A stretch of DNA of 27,421 nt from GBS-DC sp037442365 (GTDB taxonomy: Bacteria > Armatimonadota > Fimbriimonadia > Fimbriimonadales > GBS-DC): the NCBI GenBank assembly GCA_037442365.1, contig JBBIQK010000039.1, forward strand, positions 1-27,421. The letters run 5' to 3'. The translations under genes were made by a program, and so were the position numbers. Under the pieces are notes generated by a model. That model saw only the letters and a list, made by a program, of their open reading frames with translations. It was not told where the DNA came from and did not search any database. Positions 1 to 7,915 of this stretch are shown here, piece after piece. Position 1 is the first letter of the stretch; each line of letters begins with the position of its first letter.

Positions 1-812
1 TTGTGAAGATACCCCAACGGCGCTTTTTTTTTTGGTGTGTGTGAGGGGCGTCTGGGGGAAAATTGGTGGCATTCGGTCGCTTTTGAACTCAAAAGCTGTA
101 CCCTTACCAGCTGTTCGAGGGGGGGCGCGTCTTCTTTGACGAAAAGGGGTTGCAGGTCGGGTCGGGCGCGCAGTTTCTGAAGCAGGGGCAGGGCGTGGGG
201 GACTTTGGGCAGCGCGGCGCGGAGGGCGGCGGTCGCCTTCGGCGCGGAATGCTCCAGCAACAGCTCGCACGCGCGCAGGCGCACGATGGGGCTTTTGCTG
301 CTTGCGAGCTGGATGAGGGTTGGCAGCGCGTCGTCGCCCAGCGCGCGCAGTCGCTCCCGCGCGAGGGGCGCCGTGCTGCAGTGCGCCAGCGTGAGCAGCA
401 GCACGCGCGGGGGCTGGTCGGGCTGCCATGCCGCTGCCTGCGCGCGAGTGGCGGGCAGCGTTTCAATCAGCGACGCCTCGCCGCGAAACAGGCGGGTGAA
501 CGGCTGTAAGTCGGGAACCTCTCTGTCCGCAGGGGGAACCGTGTCAGCGTGCTGCTGGGGCAGGCGTTGTGCTTCGATTTGCTCCAGCAGCCGTGCGCAG
601 GCGTAGTGCAGGCGTGTGAGCGCGTTCAACTGGGCGCGCGCGTCGTCCGTCGCCAGCGCCGCCTGCAGGCACTCTGCCAGCGGCGCGAGGGCGTCGTAAG
701 AGTTCAGCGCGGGCAGGGCGTCCTGCAACGGCTCCAGACCCCCTGCCCGCTTTATGCCCAGCGCCAGCGCGTGCTGAATCGCGCGCTGTAGCGATTCCAA
801 CGCCTGTTGCAT
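1..812 (-). CDS. HEAT-repeat-like protein, 3' end outside window
   Basis: The frame opens with ATG at 812, one base after the metE stop (814-816), and stays open for 270 codons to the window edge. The middle part (residues about 150-220) reads as amphipathic helix pairs with a HEAT-like segment (LRALGDDALPTLIQLA, then SPIVRLRACELLLEH), a scaffold type used for protein-protein contact. The first 100 residues look helical and Leu/Ala-rich, with no signal peptide. It is almost certainly co-transcribed with metE, but nothing shows a role in methionine synthesis. The last 40 codons (after a run of seven C on the coding strand at about 119-125) turn low-complexity and less GC-rich, and include a run of ten A. 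The true end may therefore be near 104, in another frame, with a frameshift or sequence error at the homopolymer. Function unknown. Confidence 0.6.
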   Translation of the reverse strand, partial: MQQALESLQRAIQHALALGIKRAGGLEPLQDALPALNSYDALAPLAECLQAALATDDARAQLNALTRLHYACARLLEQIEAQRLPQQHADTVPPADREVPDLQPFTRLFRGEASLIETLPATRAQAAAWQPDQPPRVLLLTLAHCSTAPLARERLRALGDDALPTLIQLASSKSPIVRLRACELLLEHSAPKATAALRAALPKVPHALPLLQKLRARPDLQPLFVKEDAPPLEQLVRVQLLSSKATECHQFSPRRPSHTPKKKAPLGYLH

Positions 813-813
813 T

Positions 814-3012
814 TCAGCCCGTGTGTGCGCGCAGGCGACGCGCCGCCTCGACCATGTGCTGCAACGCGGGGATGACCTCCTCCCACTTGCGCGTCTTCAG
901 CCCGCAGTCGGGGTTCACCCAGAACTGCTCGCGCGGGAAGACACGAATCGCGCGCGCCATCACCGCCTCGATGGACTCCACGCTCGGCACGGCGGGCGTA
1001 TGCACATCGAACACGCCGGGTCCAATCTGGCGCGGGTAGTTGTAATGCTCGAACGCGCCGATGACCTCGCCCTTCGCCCGCGCCGCCTCGATGGTAATCA
1101 CATCGGCGTCCATCCAGTCGATGTAGCGCAGCACCGTGTTGAAGTCCGAGTAGCACATGTGGGTGTGAATCTGCGTTTCGGGCTTGGCGCGGGAGGCGAG
1201 TTTGAACGCCTGCGCCGCCCAGCGGAAGTAGGCGTCCCAGTCGGCGCGTTTGAGGGGCGCCTTCTCGCGGTAGGCAGGCTCGTCGATCTGCACAATCGGG
1301 ATGCCCGCCGCTTCCAGATCGCGCACCTCGTCCTGCAGCGCGAGCGCAATCTGATAGGCGACCTGCTCGACGGGGATGTCCTCGCGCACATAGCTCCACG
1401 CAATAATCGTCACGGGTCCCGTGAGCATGCCCTTCACCGGCTTGCGGGTGAGCGACTGGGCGTAGGCGGTCTCTTTGATAGTCATCGGCGCGGTGCGGGC
1501 GACATCGCCGTAGATGATGGGCGGACGGTACACGCGCGTGCCATATGAAAGCAGCCAGCCCTGCTGTGTGAAGGCGATGCCGTCCATCTTCTCGGCGAAG
1601 AACTCTACCATGTCGGTACGCTCGAACTCGCCATGCACCAGCACATCGAGCCCCTGCTCTTCCTGGAAGGCAATCAGCTCGCGGATTTGCTGCTGGATGT
1701 AGGCGTCGTACTCGTCGGCGGTGATTTTTCCGGTGCGGTACGCCTGGCGCATCTGGCGCACTTCGGGCGTCTGCGGGAAGCTGCCGATGGTGGTGGTGGG
1801 GAACAGGGGCAGCTGGAGCCGTTCGCGCTGGATGCGGTCGCGCTCGGCGTAGGGCGCGTCGCGTTCGAAGTCGGCGGGGGTCAGGCTCGCGACGCGCGAT
1901 TGCACGCCGGGCGCGTACCAGTGGTCGCTGGCGTGTTCGTAGACGTTCCATGCGCGCGTTGCGTCCGTCTCGCCCTCCGTCAGCAGCGTTTTCAGCAGGC
2001 GCAGCTCCTGCAGCCGCTCCGTCGCGAAGGCGACTCGCTCCTTAAGCGCAGGGTCCAGTGTGCTTTCGGGCTCGACGCTCACGGGCAGGTGCATCAGCGG
2101 CGCGGCGTTGGAGAGCCACACCGTCGCGCCTGTCTGCTGGGCAAGCGCCCGTGCGCGTTCCGCCGCCGTGCGCAGGTTGGTCTTCCACACATTCCGCCCG
2201 TCCACCACGCCCGCAATCAGAATCTTGTCGCTGGGGAAGCCGTGCTGGTGCAGGGTCTGATCGTTGCGCGCGCCGTGGACGAAATCCAGCCCGAAGCCCG
2301 CCACGGGCAAATCGTACAGGCGCGGCAGGAAGTCGACGCTGTCGTAGTAGCTGAACAGCAGGATGGGCGCGCCTTGTCCCAGCGTCTGGTACGCCGCGCG
2401 GATGGCTTCGATGTCCGCCTCCGTCGCATCGAGCGCGAAGGCAGGCTCGTCGAGATGCACATACGCCGCGCCCGCCTGCTTGAGTTGCTGCAGAATCTCG
2501 GCGTAGACGGGCGTCAGTCGCTCCAGCAGCGCGGGCAGCTGCTCGGGCTCGAAGCCGCGACTGAGGCGCAGGAAGGTGTAGGGCCCAATCAGGTAGGGAT
2601 AGCCCCCGCCATAGTGCTGGAACGCCTCCAGCGGTTTGTTCCAGTGCAGGCGGAACTCGGTTTGCGCGTCGATGTGCGACACCAGGTAATGGTAGTTCGT
2701 GTTGAACCATTTGGTCATCGGCAGGGCGTCCGCGCCGCGCGCCAGAGTGAAGTAGGCGTTCAGATCGCGGGGGTCTATCGGGTAGACGCCCAGCATAATC
2801 GCGGTATCGAGCATATTGTCGTAGAGGGTCATCTCGCCGACGGGGTGCGCGTCCACGAACTGCTGGTAGCGGGCGAGGCGCTGGCGTTCCAGCGCGTCGA
2901 TGCCTGCGCGCAGCTCCGCCTCGCTCACTTTGCCCTGCCAGTAGCCTTCAATCAGCCGTTTGAATTCGCGGCTGGCGCCCAGGCGGGGGTAGCCGTAAGC
3001 ATAGGTCTGCAT
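814..3012 (-). CDS. metE: Cobalamin-independent methionine synthase MetE
   Basis: This cytosolic enzyme transfers the methyl group of 5-methyltetrahydropteroyl-polyglutamate to homocysteine, the last step of methionine synthesis, without B12. It has 732 residues against about 753 in E. coli. It begins with the family motif GYPRLGASREFK and has both barrel halves; the catalytic half starts near residue 403 (FPTTTIGSFPQT). The zinc ligands are visible as His618 and Cys620 (HTHMCYS), Glu642 (ITIEAAR) and Cys703 (NPDCGLKTRKW), offset by exactly 23 from the E. coli residues. A strong Shine-Dalgarno site (AAGGAGG, complement of 3018-3024) stands 5 bases before the ATG. It lies 15 bases after the lipoprotein stop, so there is no room for a SAM or cobalamin riboswitch directly upstream. 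Confidence 0.97.
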   Translation of the reverse strand: MQTYAYGYPRLGASREFKRLIEGYWQGKVSEAELRAGIDALERQRLARYQQFVDAHPVGEMTLYDNMLDTAIMLGVYPIDPRDLNAYFTLARGADALPMTKWFNTNYHYLVSHIDAQTEFRLHWNKPLEAFQHYGGGYPYLIGPYTFLRLSRGFEPEQLPALLERLTPVYAEILQQLKQAGAAYVHLDEPAFALDATEADIEAIRAAYQTLGQGAPILLFSYYDSVDFLPRLYDLPVAGFGLDFVHGARNDQTLHQHGFPSDKILIAGVVDGRNVWKTNLRTAAERARALAQQTGATVWLSNAAPLMHLPVSVEPESTLDPALKERVAFATERLQELRLLKTLLTEGETDATRAWNVYEHASDHWYAPGVQSRVASLTPADFERDAPYAERDRIQRERLQLPLFPTTTIGSFPQTPEVRQMRQAYRTGKITADEYDAYIQQQIRELIAFQEEQGLDVLVHGEFERTDMVEFFAEKMDGIAFTQQGWLLSYGTRVYRPPIIYGDVARTAPMTIKETAYAQSLTRKPVKGMLTGPVTIIAWSYVREDIPVEQVAYQIALALQDEVRDLEAAGIPIVQIDEPAYREKAPLKRADWDAYFRWAAQAFKLASRAKPETQIHTHMCYSDFNTVLRYIDWMDADVITIEAARAKGEVIGAFEHYNYPRQIGPGVFDVHTPAVPSVESIEAVMARAIRVFPREQFWVNPDCGLKTRKWEEVIPALQHMVEAARRLRAHTG

Positions 3013-3027
3013 AGTTGCCTCCTTAAG

Positions 3028-3558
3028 TTATTGGGTTTGTTTTTCGCTCCACGAAAGCACAGCGCGGGTCTGGTTATTCTCGCGGTTGGCGGCGACGCCC
3101 GCGGTGATACGCTCCGACTGACCCAGCACGAGAATCTCCTCGCCTGCGTCGGTCTTCTGGTTCATCTTGCTCACATTCAGGTTGCGTTTTTTGAATTCCG
3201 CCTCATAGAAGTCGGCGACGGCTTGCGGGCTGGCGTCGCCCGTAATTTCCACTTGCATGCCCTTGAAGTCGCCTGTTTGGGTGCGCAGTGTGCCTTTGAC
3301 CTGCATGCCCGCGACGATGGGCAACGGGAAATCTTCGGGTGCAGCGGCGGTCTTCGTCGCTTCGTCGGACTGGGGTTGTGCAGGCGCGGGTTCGGCTTGC
3401 GGGGCGGGCAAGGGTGGCTCGGCAGGCTTCAGAGCCGTGTCGTTCGGGGGCGGCGTCGCGGCTTCCTGATTCTGGGATGCGCATCCCGACAGCGCGTACA
3501 GACTGATACTGGCGGCGATCAGCAGCGCCACGCTCCTGAATCGGTGTAGTCTCTGCAT
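3028..3558 (-). CDS. Predicted lipoprotein, function unknown
   Basis: This is a 176-residue protein with a lipoprotein signal: positive start (MQRLHRFRS), hydrophobic stretch, then lipobox ALSGC with Cys26 as the expected lipid-carrying residue. A Pro/Ala/Glu-rich linker (about residues 30-70) leads to a small alpha/beta domain with ADFYEAEFKKRNLNV, similar in style to domains that follow changes in a small secreted beta-sheet fold. I do not recognise a named family. I chose ATG 3558 over the upstream in-frame ATG 3576 because GAGGAG (complement of 3563-3568) sits five bases before it and the upstream ATG has no such site. The -10-like element at 3578-3585 would also place the RNA start after 3576. 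It probably heads the lipoprotein-metE-HEAT unit. It is likely anchored in a membrane, facing the periplasm or outside. Confidence 0.8.
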   Translation of the reverse strand: MQRLHRFRSVALLIAASISLYALSGCASQNQEAATPPPNDTALKPAEPPLPAPQAEPAPAQPQSDEATKTAAAPEDFPLPIVAGMQVKGTLRTQTGDFKGMQVEITGDASPQAVADFYEAEFKKRNLNVSKMNQKTDAGEEILVLGQSERITAGVAANRENNQTRAVLSWSEKQTQ

Positions 3559-3577
3559 TGGTCTCCTCGCGGGCATA

Positions 3578-3585
3578 AGGATACC
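3578..3585 (-). promoter_or_regulatory. Promoter -10 element (GGTATCCT)
   Basis: On the minus strand this reads CGGGTATCCTT. A start about seven bases downstream (near 3571) would give a leader of some 13 bases ending in the GAGGAG site of the lipoprotein gene. No -35 hexamer is recognisable. The same element recurs before several other genes in the window. Confidence 0.5.
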
Positions 3586-3589
3586 CGTT

Positions 3590-4900
3590 TCAGAGACCGC
3601 CGCGCGTCTTGACCTGCAGGTAATGGTTCACCAGTGCGGCGATGAGGGCGTCTGGCTCGGCGTCGATGCAGTGAACGCCCATGCGCTCCAGCGCGCGCGT
3701 CGCCGCCAGGCGGTCGTCCAGCGTCTGGATGGCGACGGCGCGGCGGTACAGGTCATGCGGCGCGTCGGGCGACTGCTGGCTCCAGCGGTGCAGGCGCGGG
3801 TCAGCGACGGTAATCACCACGCACAGGTGCTGTCGCCGCAGCGTCCCCAATGCATGCAGCGCCATCCGCGAGGCGTCTGGGTCAATCAGGTCGGTGAACA
3901 GCGCAATCAGCGAGCGTTTGCGCCACCGCTGCGCCAGATAGGTCGCCGCGTATAGGTAGTCCGATTCGACCATGCGCGGCTGCGCGTCGTGGAGCGCGTC
4001 CACCAGTTTGCCGACCTGCGCTTTGCCGCGCTGGGGCGGGCTGAACAGGTCCACCTCATCGGCGAACACGAGCGCGCCTACCTTGTCGTCCATTTGCACC
4101 GCAACATACGCCAGCATCAACGCGGCGTTCAGCACGGCGTCGAACTTGCGCCTGCCCTCCACCTCCGCCAGCATCGTGCGCCCCGCATCCAGCAGCAGAA
4201 TCACATTCTGACTGCGCTCCGTCTGATAGTCGCGCACGATGGGCTTGCCGCGCCGCGCCGTCGCCTTCCAGTCGATGCGTCGGAACTCGTCATCGGGGGT
4301 GTATTCGCGCAGCGATTCGAACTCCATGCCCTGCCCGCGCAGGCGCAGTTGACGGAACCCCATCAGTTGCAGGCGTCCGCGATGGCGCAGCAGGTCGTAT
4401 TCGCGCAGCTGGAGCAGGTTGGGGTACACAGGCACAGCGGCGCGGGCGGGCAATCGATAGTCCCGCGCGGTCAGGCGGAGTCGCCCCTCCACGCGCAAAA
4501 AGGCGTCCTCGAAGCGCGCCTCGCCCCGATAGCGCGGGGTGAGGTGATAGACCGCCTGCGCGGGCTGGCCAGGCTGCAGCACGAGCGTGAACTCGCGCTG
4601 GTCGTAGTCGCACAGGGGCGGCGGTTCGTCGCGCAGGCGCGCATGGCGCGGCGCGGTGAGCGTGTGGCTCAGCGTCAGCTCGATGCGGTTCTCCGCGCCC
4701 AGCGACAACACGCGCTCATGGCGACGCTGCACACGGAACGACTCGGCGCGAGGCAGGCTCAGCGCATCGACCGCAATCGCGACCACCGCAACCAGGTCAA
4801 TCAGCAGCGTCAGCCCCAACAAATCGGGGCGGGCGGCGCCCAACAGAGCGACCAGCCCGCCCAGACCTAACAACACCCACGCACGATAGGTCAGAATCAT
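3590..4900 (-). CDS. DUF58 domain protein with degenerate VWA fold
   Basis: A 436-residue membrane protein. Two hydrophobic segments lie in residues 7-46, followed by a beta-rich extracytoplasmic region, the DUF58 signature at residues 189-217 (GQGMEFESLREY...RRIDWKATARRGKPIVRDY) and a VWA-like part from about residue 233. The metal site is degenerate: the usual DxSxS appears as Asp-Ala-Gly-Arg-Thr at 238-242. DUF58 proteins usually work with a MoxR-type AAA ATPase in chaperone-like or envelope roles. No MoxR gene is present nearby, so the usual partner is missing or elsewhere. The ATG lies 9 bases after the stop of the upstream pseudopilin and has no clear Shine-Dalgarno site, so translation probably depends on the upstream gene. 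The family call is firm; the role here is unknown. Confidence 0.9.
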   Translation of the reverse strand: MILTYRAWVLLGLGGLVALLGAARPDLLGLTLLIDLVAVVAIAVDALSLPRAESFRVQRRHERVLSLGAENRIELTLSHTLTAPRHARLRDEPPPLCDYDQREFTLVLQPGQPAQAVYHLTPRYRGEARFEDAFLRVEGRLRLTARDYRLPARAAVPVYPNLLQLREYDLLRHRGRLQLMGFRQLRLRGQGMEFESLREYTPDDEFRRIDWKATARRGKPIVRDYQTERSQNVILLLDAGRTMLAEVEGRRKFDAVLNAALMLAYVAVQMDDKVGALVFADEVDLFSPPQRGKAQVGKLVDALHDAQPRMVESDYLYAATYLAQRWRKRSLIALFTDLIDPDASRMALHALGTLRRQHLCVVITVADPRLHRWSQQSPDAPHDLYRRAVAIQTLDDRLAATRALERMGVHCIDAEPDALIAALVNHYLQVKTRGGL

Positions 4901-4909
4901 GTGCGCGCG

Positions 4910-5797
4910 TCAGAGACGGATGTATTTGTAGCACTTGCCGAGGTTGTCCTCCGCCGCGACGCCCTCCAGATAGGGTCGGCAGGCGTTGAACGCATCGTTC
5001 GGCGCGGTGCCCTGATAGCGTGCGTAGGGCGTGCCGCTCACACACCAGATGTCGGCGCCCTGACGGAGCATCCACGGGTCGCTGCCCGCGCGTCCGGGGT
5101 AGGTGTATTGCATGCCTGTGCCCGCCTGTCCGAGCTTGCGCGCCTTGATTGCCTTCGCATGCCCGTCCACAAAGTTCGCCTGCACAAACTCGTTATGGCG
5201 CGCCCGCACGGGCACAATCAGGAAGATCGATGTGCCCGTCGGCGTGCGGCGCAGCACATTCCCCGTGCCGCCCAGCGCCAGATCCGCCTCGAAGTTTATC
5301 GTCGTCTCGGTAGGGAAGTCCACCTCCGCGATGGAGACCGTGCCCCGACTCACCGCGGGCGGGTTCTGGTCGATGGGCGTGCGCCCTGGCGGCAGCAGAT
5401 CGTAGTTGTACATGTAGCTAACGGTCTCAGGCAGGTTGCAGGTCGGCATATTCAGTACGGAGCGGAAGCCTGCATTCAGATAAAGCGCGTTCGGCTCGCT
5501 GGGGCACTTGGTGATGTCCAGATTCCGAATGTAGGGGTCCACCGCGTCGAACAGCGTGAAGGCGCACTGTTGCCCGTTGCGACCGATTGCAGGCGCATAG
5601 ACCGCCATCGGGAACTTCTCGTCGTAGTCCTGAATGTACGACAGGCATCCCGTCGCCATCTGCTTCAGGTTGTTCATGCACTGGGTCTGGCGCGCTTTTT
5701 CACGCGCCTGAGCGAACACCGGGAACAGAATCGCCGCAAGAATGGCGATAATCGCGATAACTACGAGCAGCTCAATCAGCGTAAAGCCTCTTCGCAT
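4910..5797 (-). CDS. Prepilin-like (DUF1559-type) secreted protein, copy 1
   Basis: A 295-residue type IV pilin-like protein. The leader MRRG is followed by FTLIELLVVIAI, so a prepilin peptidase should cut after Gly4 and methylate Phe5. The hydrophobic helix continues to LFPVFAQARE. The C-terminus carries the H-x9-DG box (HNEFVQANFVDGHAKA) typical of DUF1559-like proteins. Eight cysteines, most shared with the neighbouring copy (KCPSEP, TCNLPE, WC, CRPYLEGVA, CY), suggest disulfides outside the cytoplasm. ATG 5797 is chosen because GAGGAGGAG lies just upstream and the peptidase leader has normal length; the open frame further upstream runs into the neighbouring copy. It is likely co-transcribed with the DUF58 gene. 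It may be a minor pseudopilin or a pilin-anchored surface protein; its substrate is unknown. Confidence 0.92.
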   Translation of the reverse strand: MRRGFTLIELLVVIAIIAILAAILFPVFAQAREKARQTQCMNNLKQMATGCLSYIQDYDEKFPMAVYAPAIGRNGQQCAFTLFDAVDPYIRNLDITKCPSEPNALYLNAGFRSVLNMPTCNLPETVSYMYNYDLLPPGRTPIDQNPPAVSRGTVSIAEVDFPTETTINFEADLALGGTGNVLRRTPTGTSIFLIVPVRARHNEFVQANFVDGHAKAIKARKLGQAGTGMQYTYPGRAGSDPWMLRQGADIWCVSGTPYARYQGTAPNDAFNACRPYLEGVAAEDNLGKCYKYIRL

Positions 5798-5822
5798 AAT
5801 GTCTCCTCCTCGATACGGTTCT

Positions 5823-5828
5823 ATTATA
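5823..5828 (-). promoter_or_regulatory. Promoter -10 (TATAAT)
   Basis: A consensus -10 on the minus strand, 25 bases before the pseudopilin ATG at 5797. A start near 5816 gives a short leader holding the GAGGAGGAG site. No good -35 hexamer is present; an inverted repeat occupies that region instead. Confidence 0.55.
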
Positions 5829-5831
5829 GAC

Positions 5832-5857
5832 TCTGGAACCCAGAGTAGCGTTCCAGA
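5832..5857. repeat. Inverted repeat in intergenic gap
   Basis: TCTGGAAC (5832-5839) and GTTCCAGA (5850-5857) form an 8-bp perfect inverted repeat. A second one, CTCTGG-AAC-CCAGAG (5831-5845), overlaps it. The pair covers the -35 zone of the downstream pseudopilin promoter, so it could be an operator. As RNA it could end transcription from the upstream copy, although no T-tract follows. Confidence 0.5.
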
Positions 5858-5873
5858 AATTGGGCGCGCAGCG

Positions 5874-6749
5874 TCATCGCAACGCGCGATAGCATACACC
5901 GAGCTGGTCTTGGTCGGCGACGCCCTCCAGATAGGGTCGGCAGCTATTGAACGGGTCGCTGGCAGGCAGACCGCAGTAGCGGGCATACGCGCCGCCGCCC
6001 ACACACCACAGCTCGTTGCGCGGCGTGAACACAGGGTTCGAGGGCAGCCCAGGGTAGAGATAGTTGCAGTCCGTGCCCGCGTACTTGCGTCCCTTGACCG
6101 CCTTTGCGTGCCCGTCCACATAGTTCGCCTGCACAAACTCGTTATGGCGCGGGCGGATGGGGATGGGGAAGGTGATACTGCTGTCCGTCGGCTGACGGCG
6201 CATCAGGGTGCAGCTGCCCGAAAGCGCAATATCGGCGTCGAAAATCATCGTCGTTTCGGCGACCAGCGGAATCTCCGCCATCGCGACCGTGCCGCGACTG
6301 ATGGAGCCAGACCCCAGCGGCGTGCGCCCCGCCCGAATCACATCGTAGTTATACATGTAGCTAATCGTCTCAGGCAGCGTGCAGGACGGATAGCCCATCA
6401 GCATCTGGAAACCAGCATTCAGATAGAGCGCCTTCGGGTCGCTGGGGCAACGCGTGATTTCGATGTTCTTCATATAGGGCTGAATGGCGTCAAACACGGT
6501 CATCACGCAGTTGCCGCTGCTGCGCCACGGTGCAGGCGCGTAAATCGCCATCGGAAAGAATTCGTCTGCATCCTGCGTATACATCAGCACTGCCGTCGCC
6601 GACTGGCGCAGGTTGTTCATACACTGAGTCTGACGCGCCTTCTCACGCGCCTGAGCGAACACAGGAAACAGAATCGCCGCCAGAATCGCGATAATCGCAA
6701 TCACGACCAGCAGCTCGATAAGCGTAAAGCCGTTGGATTTCCTGGTCAT
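5874..6749 (-). CDS. Prepilin-like (DUF1559-type) secreted protein, copy 2
   Basis: A 291-residue paralogue of the next gene downstream, probably a tandem duplicate. It has leader MTRKSNG, then FTLIELLVVIAI, the same helix and AREKARQTQC segment, shared blocks LYLNAGF, SYMYNYD and CRPYLEGVA, and the H-x9-DG box (HNEFVQANYVDGHAKA). It has ten cysteines, more than its sister, so several disulfides are likely in the exported form. ATG 6749 is preferred to ATG 6758 because the GGAGG site abuts 6758 (no spacing) but stands nine bases from 6749. A consensus -10 at 6772-6777 precedes it. A prepilin peptidase and assembly ATPase would be needed for export; an ATPase gene lies at 15849, far away. Exact role unknown. 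Confidence 0.92.
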   Translation of the reverse strand: MTRKSNGFTLIELLVVIAIIAILAAILFPVFAQAREKARQTQCMNNLRQSATAVLMYTQDADEFFPMAIYAPAPWRSSGNCVMTVFDAIQPYMKNIEITRCPSDPKALYLNAGFQMLMGYPSCTLPETISYMYNYDVIRAGRTPLGSGSISRGTVAMAEIPLVAETTMIFDADIALSGSCTLMRRQPTDSSITFPIPIRPRHNEFVQANYVDGHAKAVKGRKYAGTDCNYLYPGLPSNPVFTPRNELWCVGGGAYARYCGLPASDPFNSCRPYLEGVADQDQLGVCYRALR

Positions 6750-6771
6750 GGAAGTCATCCTCCACCTACCG

Positions 6772-6777
6772 ATTATA
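6772..6777 (-). promoter_or_regulatory. Promoter -10 (TATAAT)
   Basis: TGTATAATCGG on the minus strand, 22 bases before ATG 6749. A start near 6765 leaves a leader of about 15 bases containing GGAGG. The region upstream is unusually A/T-rich for this window. TTGGGC lies 19 bases before the -10 and is at best a weak -35. Confidence 0.6.
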
Positions 6778-6826
6778 CACCGATTTTTATTTTCCTGCCC
6801 AAAAGCTGGAAAATTTGACTGGATGG

Positions 6827-7864
6827 TCAGTCATATGCGAATTCGTCCTCCGCGCGGTAGCTGCCCGTGAGTTGCTTGACCAGCTGGCGCAGCAGGTCGT
6901 TGAGCAGTGAGCTTGCGCCAAAGCGGAACCGCTCGGGCGTGAGCCATTCCGCGCCCAGCGTCTCGTGCAGCAGCACGAGGTAGCGGATTGCGTCTTTGGC
7001 GGTGCGGATGCCTCCCGCAGGCTTCATGCCAGCCGCGCGCCCTGTGGCGTCGTAAAAATCGCGGATGGCTTCCAGCATCACGAGCGTCGCAGGCAGCGTC
7101 GCCGCGGGCTGAATCTTTCCCGTGCTGGTCTTGATAAAGTCTGCGCCCGCCATCAGCGCGAGGTGCGACGCCTTACGAATCGAGTCGTAGTCGCCCAGCT
7201 CACCCGTCTCCAGAATCACCTTCAGATGCGCGCGCGCGCCGCAGGCGTCTTTCACCTTTGCAATCTCGTCGAACACGCGCCGATAGTCGCCCTGCAGGAA
7301 CGCGCCGCGATTGATCACCATGTCGATCTCGTCTGCGCCTTCCCGAACCGCCCATTTCACATCCGCCAGTCGCAGATGGAACGGATACTGCCCTGACGGG
7401 AACGCGGTGGCGACGGCGGCGACCTTGACGCCTGTGCCCTGCAGGGCGTCTTTGGCGATGGCGATGAAGTTCGGGTAGACGCACACGGCGGCGACGGGCG
7501 GCGCGGCGACCGTCTCGGCGTCGGGCATGCCCACACGGGGCGTGTAGGGCGTGCGCGCGCGGCTGCATAGCCGACGCACTTTCTCTTCCGTGTCTGCGCC
7601 CTCCAGCGTCGTCAGGTCGCACATACTAATCGCCAACCGCAGCGCGAAGAGTTTGCTGTGCGTCTTGATGCTGCGCTTACTCAGCCACTCGCAGCGTTGC
7701 TGGAGTTCGTAGGCGTTGACGGGCGGCACAGTGCGACAGGGTTGCCCCGCTTTTGGGATGAGTCGGCGCAGGGCGGCGCGGTCGCTCAGACTCACGCCCT
7801 GCAACTCGCCAAAAGGCACAGGCGGCGTCGCCGCGCCCCGCTCACGAACCATGCTCGTCGGCAT
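6827..7864 (-). CDS. deoC: Deoxyribose-phosphate aldolase, long form
   Basis: The enzyme splits 2-deoxyribose 5-phosphate into glyceraldehyde 3-phosphate and acetaldehyde in deoxynucleoside catabolism. Expected active-site parts are present: Asp181 (EIDMVINR), the Schiff-base Lys245 (ADFIKTSTGK) and Lys281 (GMKPAGGIR). At 345 residues it is about 85 longer than E. coli DeoC. The extra part is N-terminal and includes LTTLEGADTEEKVRRLC, as in the longer animal/actinobacterial-type enzymes. It is the last gene of the argJ-dehydrogenase-deoC run and starts 51 bases after the dehydrogenase stop. No clear Shine-Dalgarno site precedes ATG 7864 or the in-frame ATG 7852, so the start is uncertain. No other deo genes are nearby. 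Confidence 0.93.
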   Translation of the reverse strand: MPTSMVRERGAATPPVPFGELQGVSLSDRAALRRLIPKAGQPCRTVPPVNAYELQQRCEWLSKRSIKTHSKLFALRLAISMCDLTTLEGADTEEKVRRLCSRARTPYTPRVGMPDAETVAAPPVAAVCVYPNFIAIAKDALQGTGVKVAAVATAFPSGQYPFHLRLADVKWAVREGADEIDMVINRGAFLQGDYRRVFDEIAKVKDACGARAHLKVILETGELGDYDSIRKASHLALMAGADFIKTSTGKIQPAATLPATLVMLEAIRDFYDATGRAAGMKPAGGIRTAKDAIRYLVLLHETLGAEWLTPERFRFGASSLLNDLLRQLVKQLTGSYRAEDEFAYD

Positions 7865-7915
7865 AGAGTAGTAATTCGTTGCTCGCGGGGATATTCCTGC
7901 CTGCTGCGCCGTCTT

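Noticed and set aside
3013..3027. Possible SAM or cobalamin riboswitch before metE
   Set aside because: Only 15 bases separate metE from the upstream gene, and the operon leader is about 13 bases.
1633..3549. Long open frame on the plus strand opposite metE and the lipoprotein gene
   Set aside because: metE has all its zinc ligands on the other strand; the opposite frame has no recognisable domain and is a normal effect of high GC content.
5798..6136. N-terminal extension of pseudopilin copy 1 into copy 2
   Set aside because: The extension runs antisense-like through another gene's codons, and a strong Shine-Dalgarno site plus normal prepilin leader place the start at 5797.
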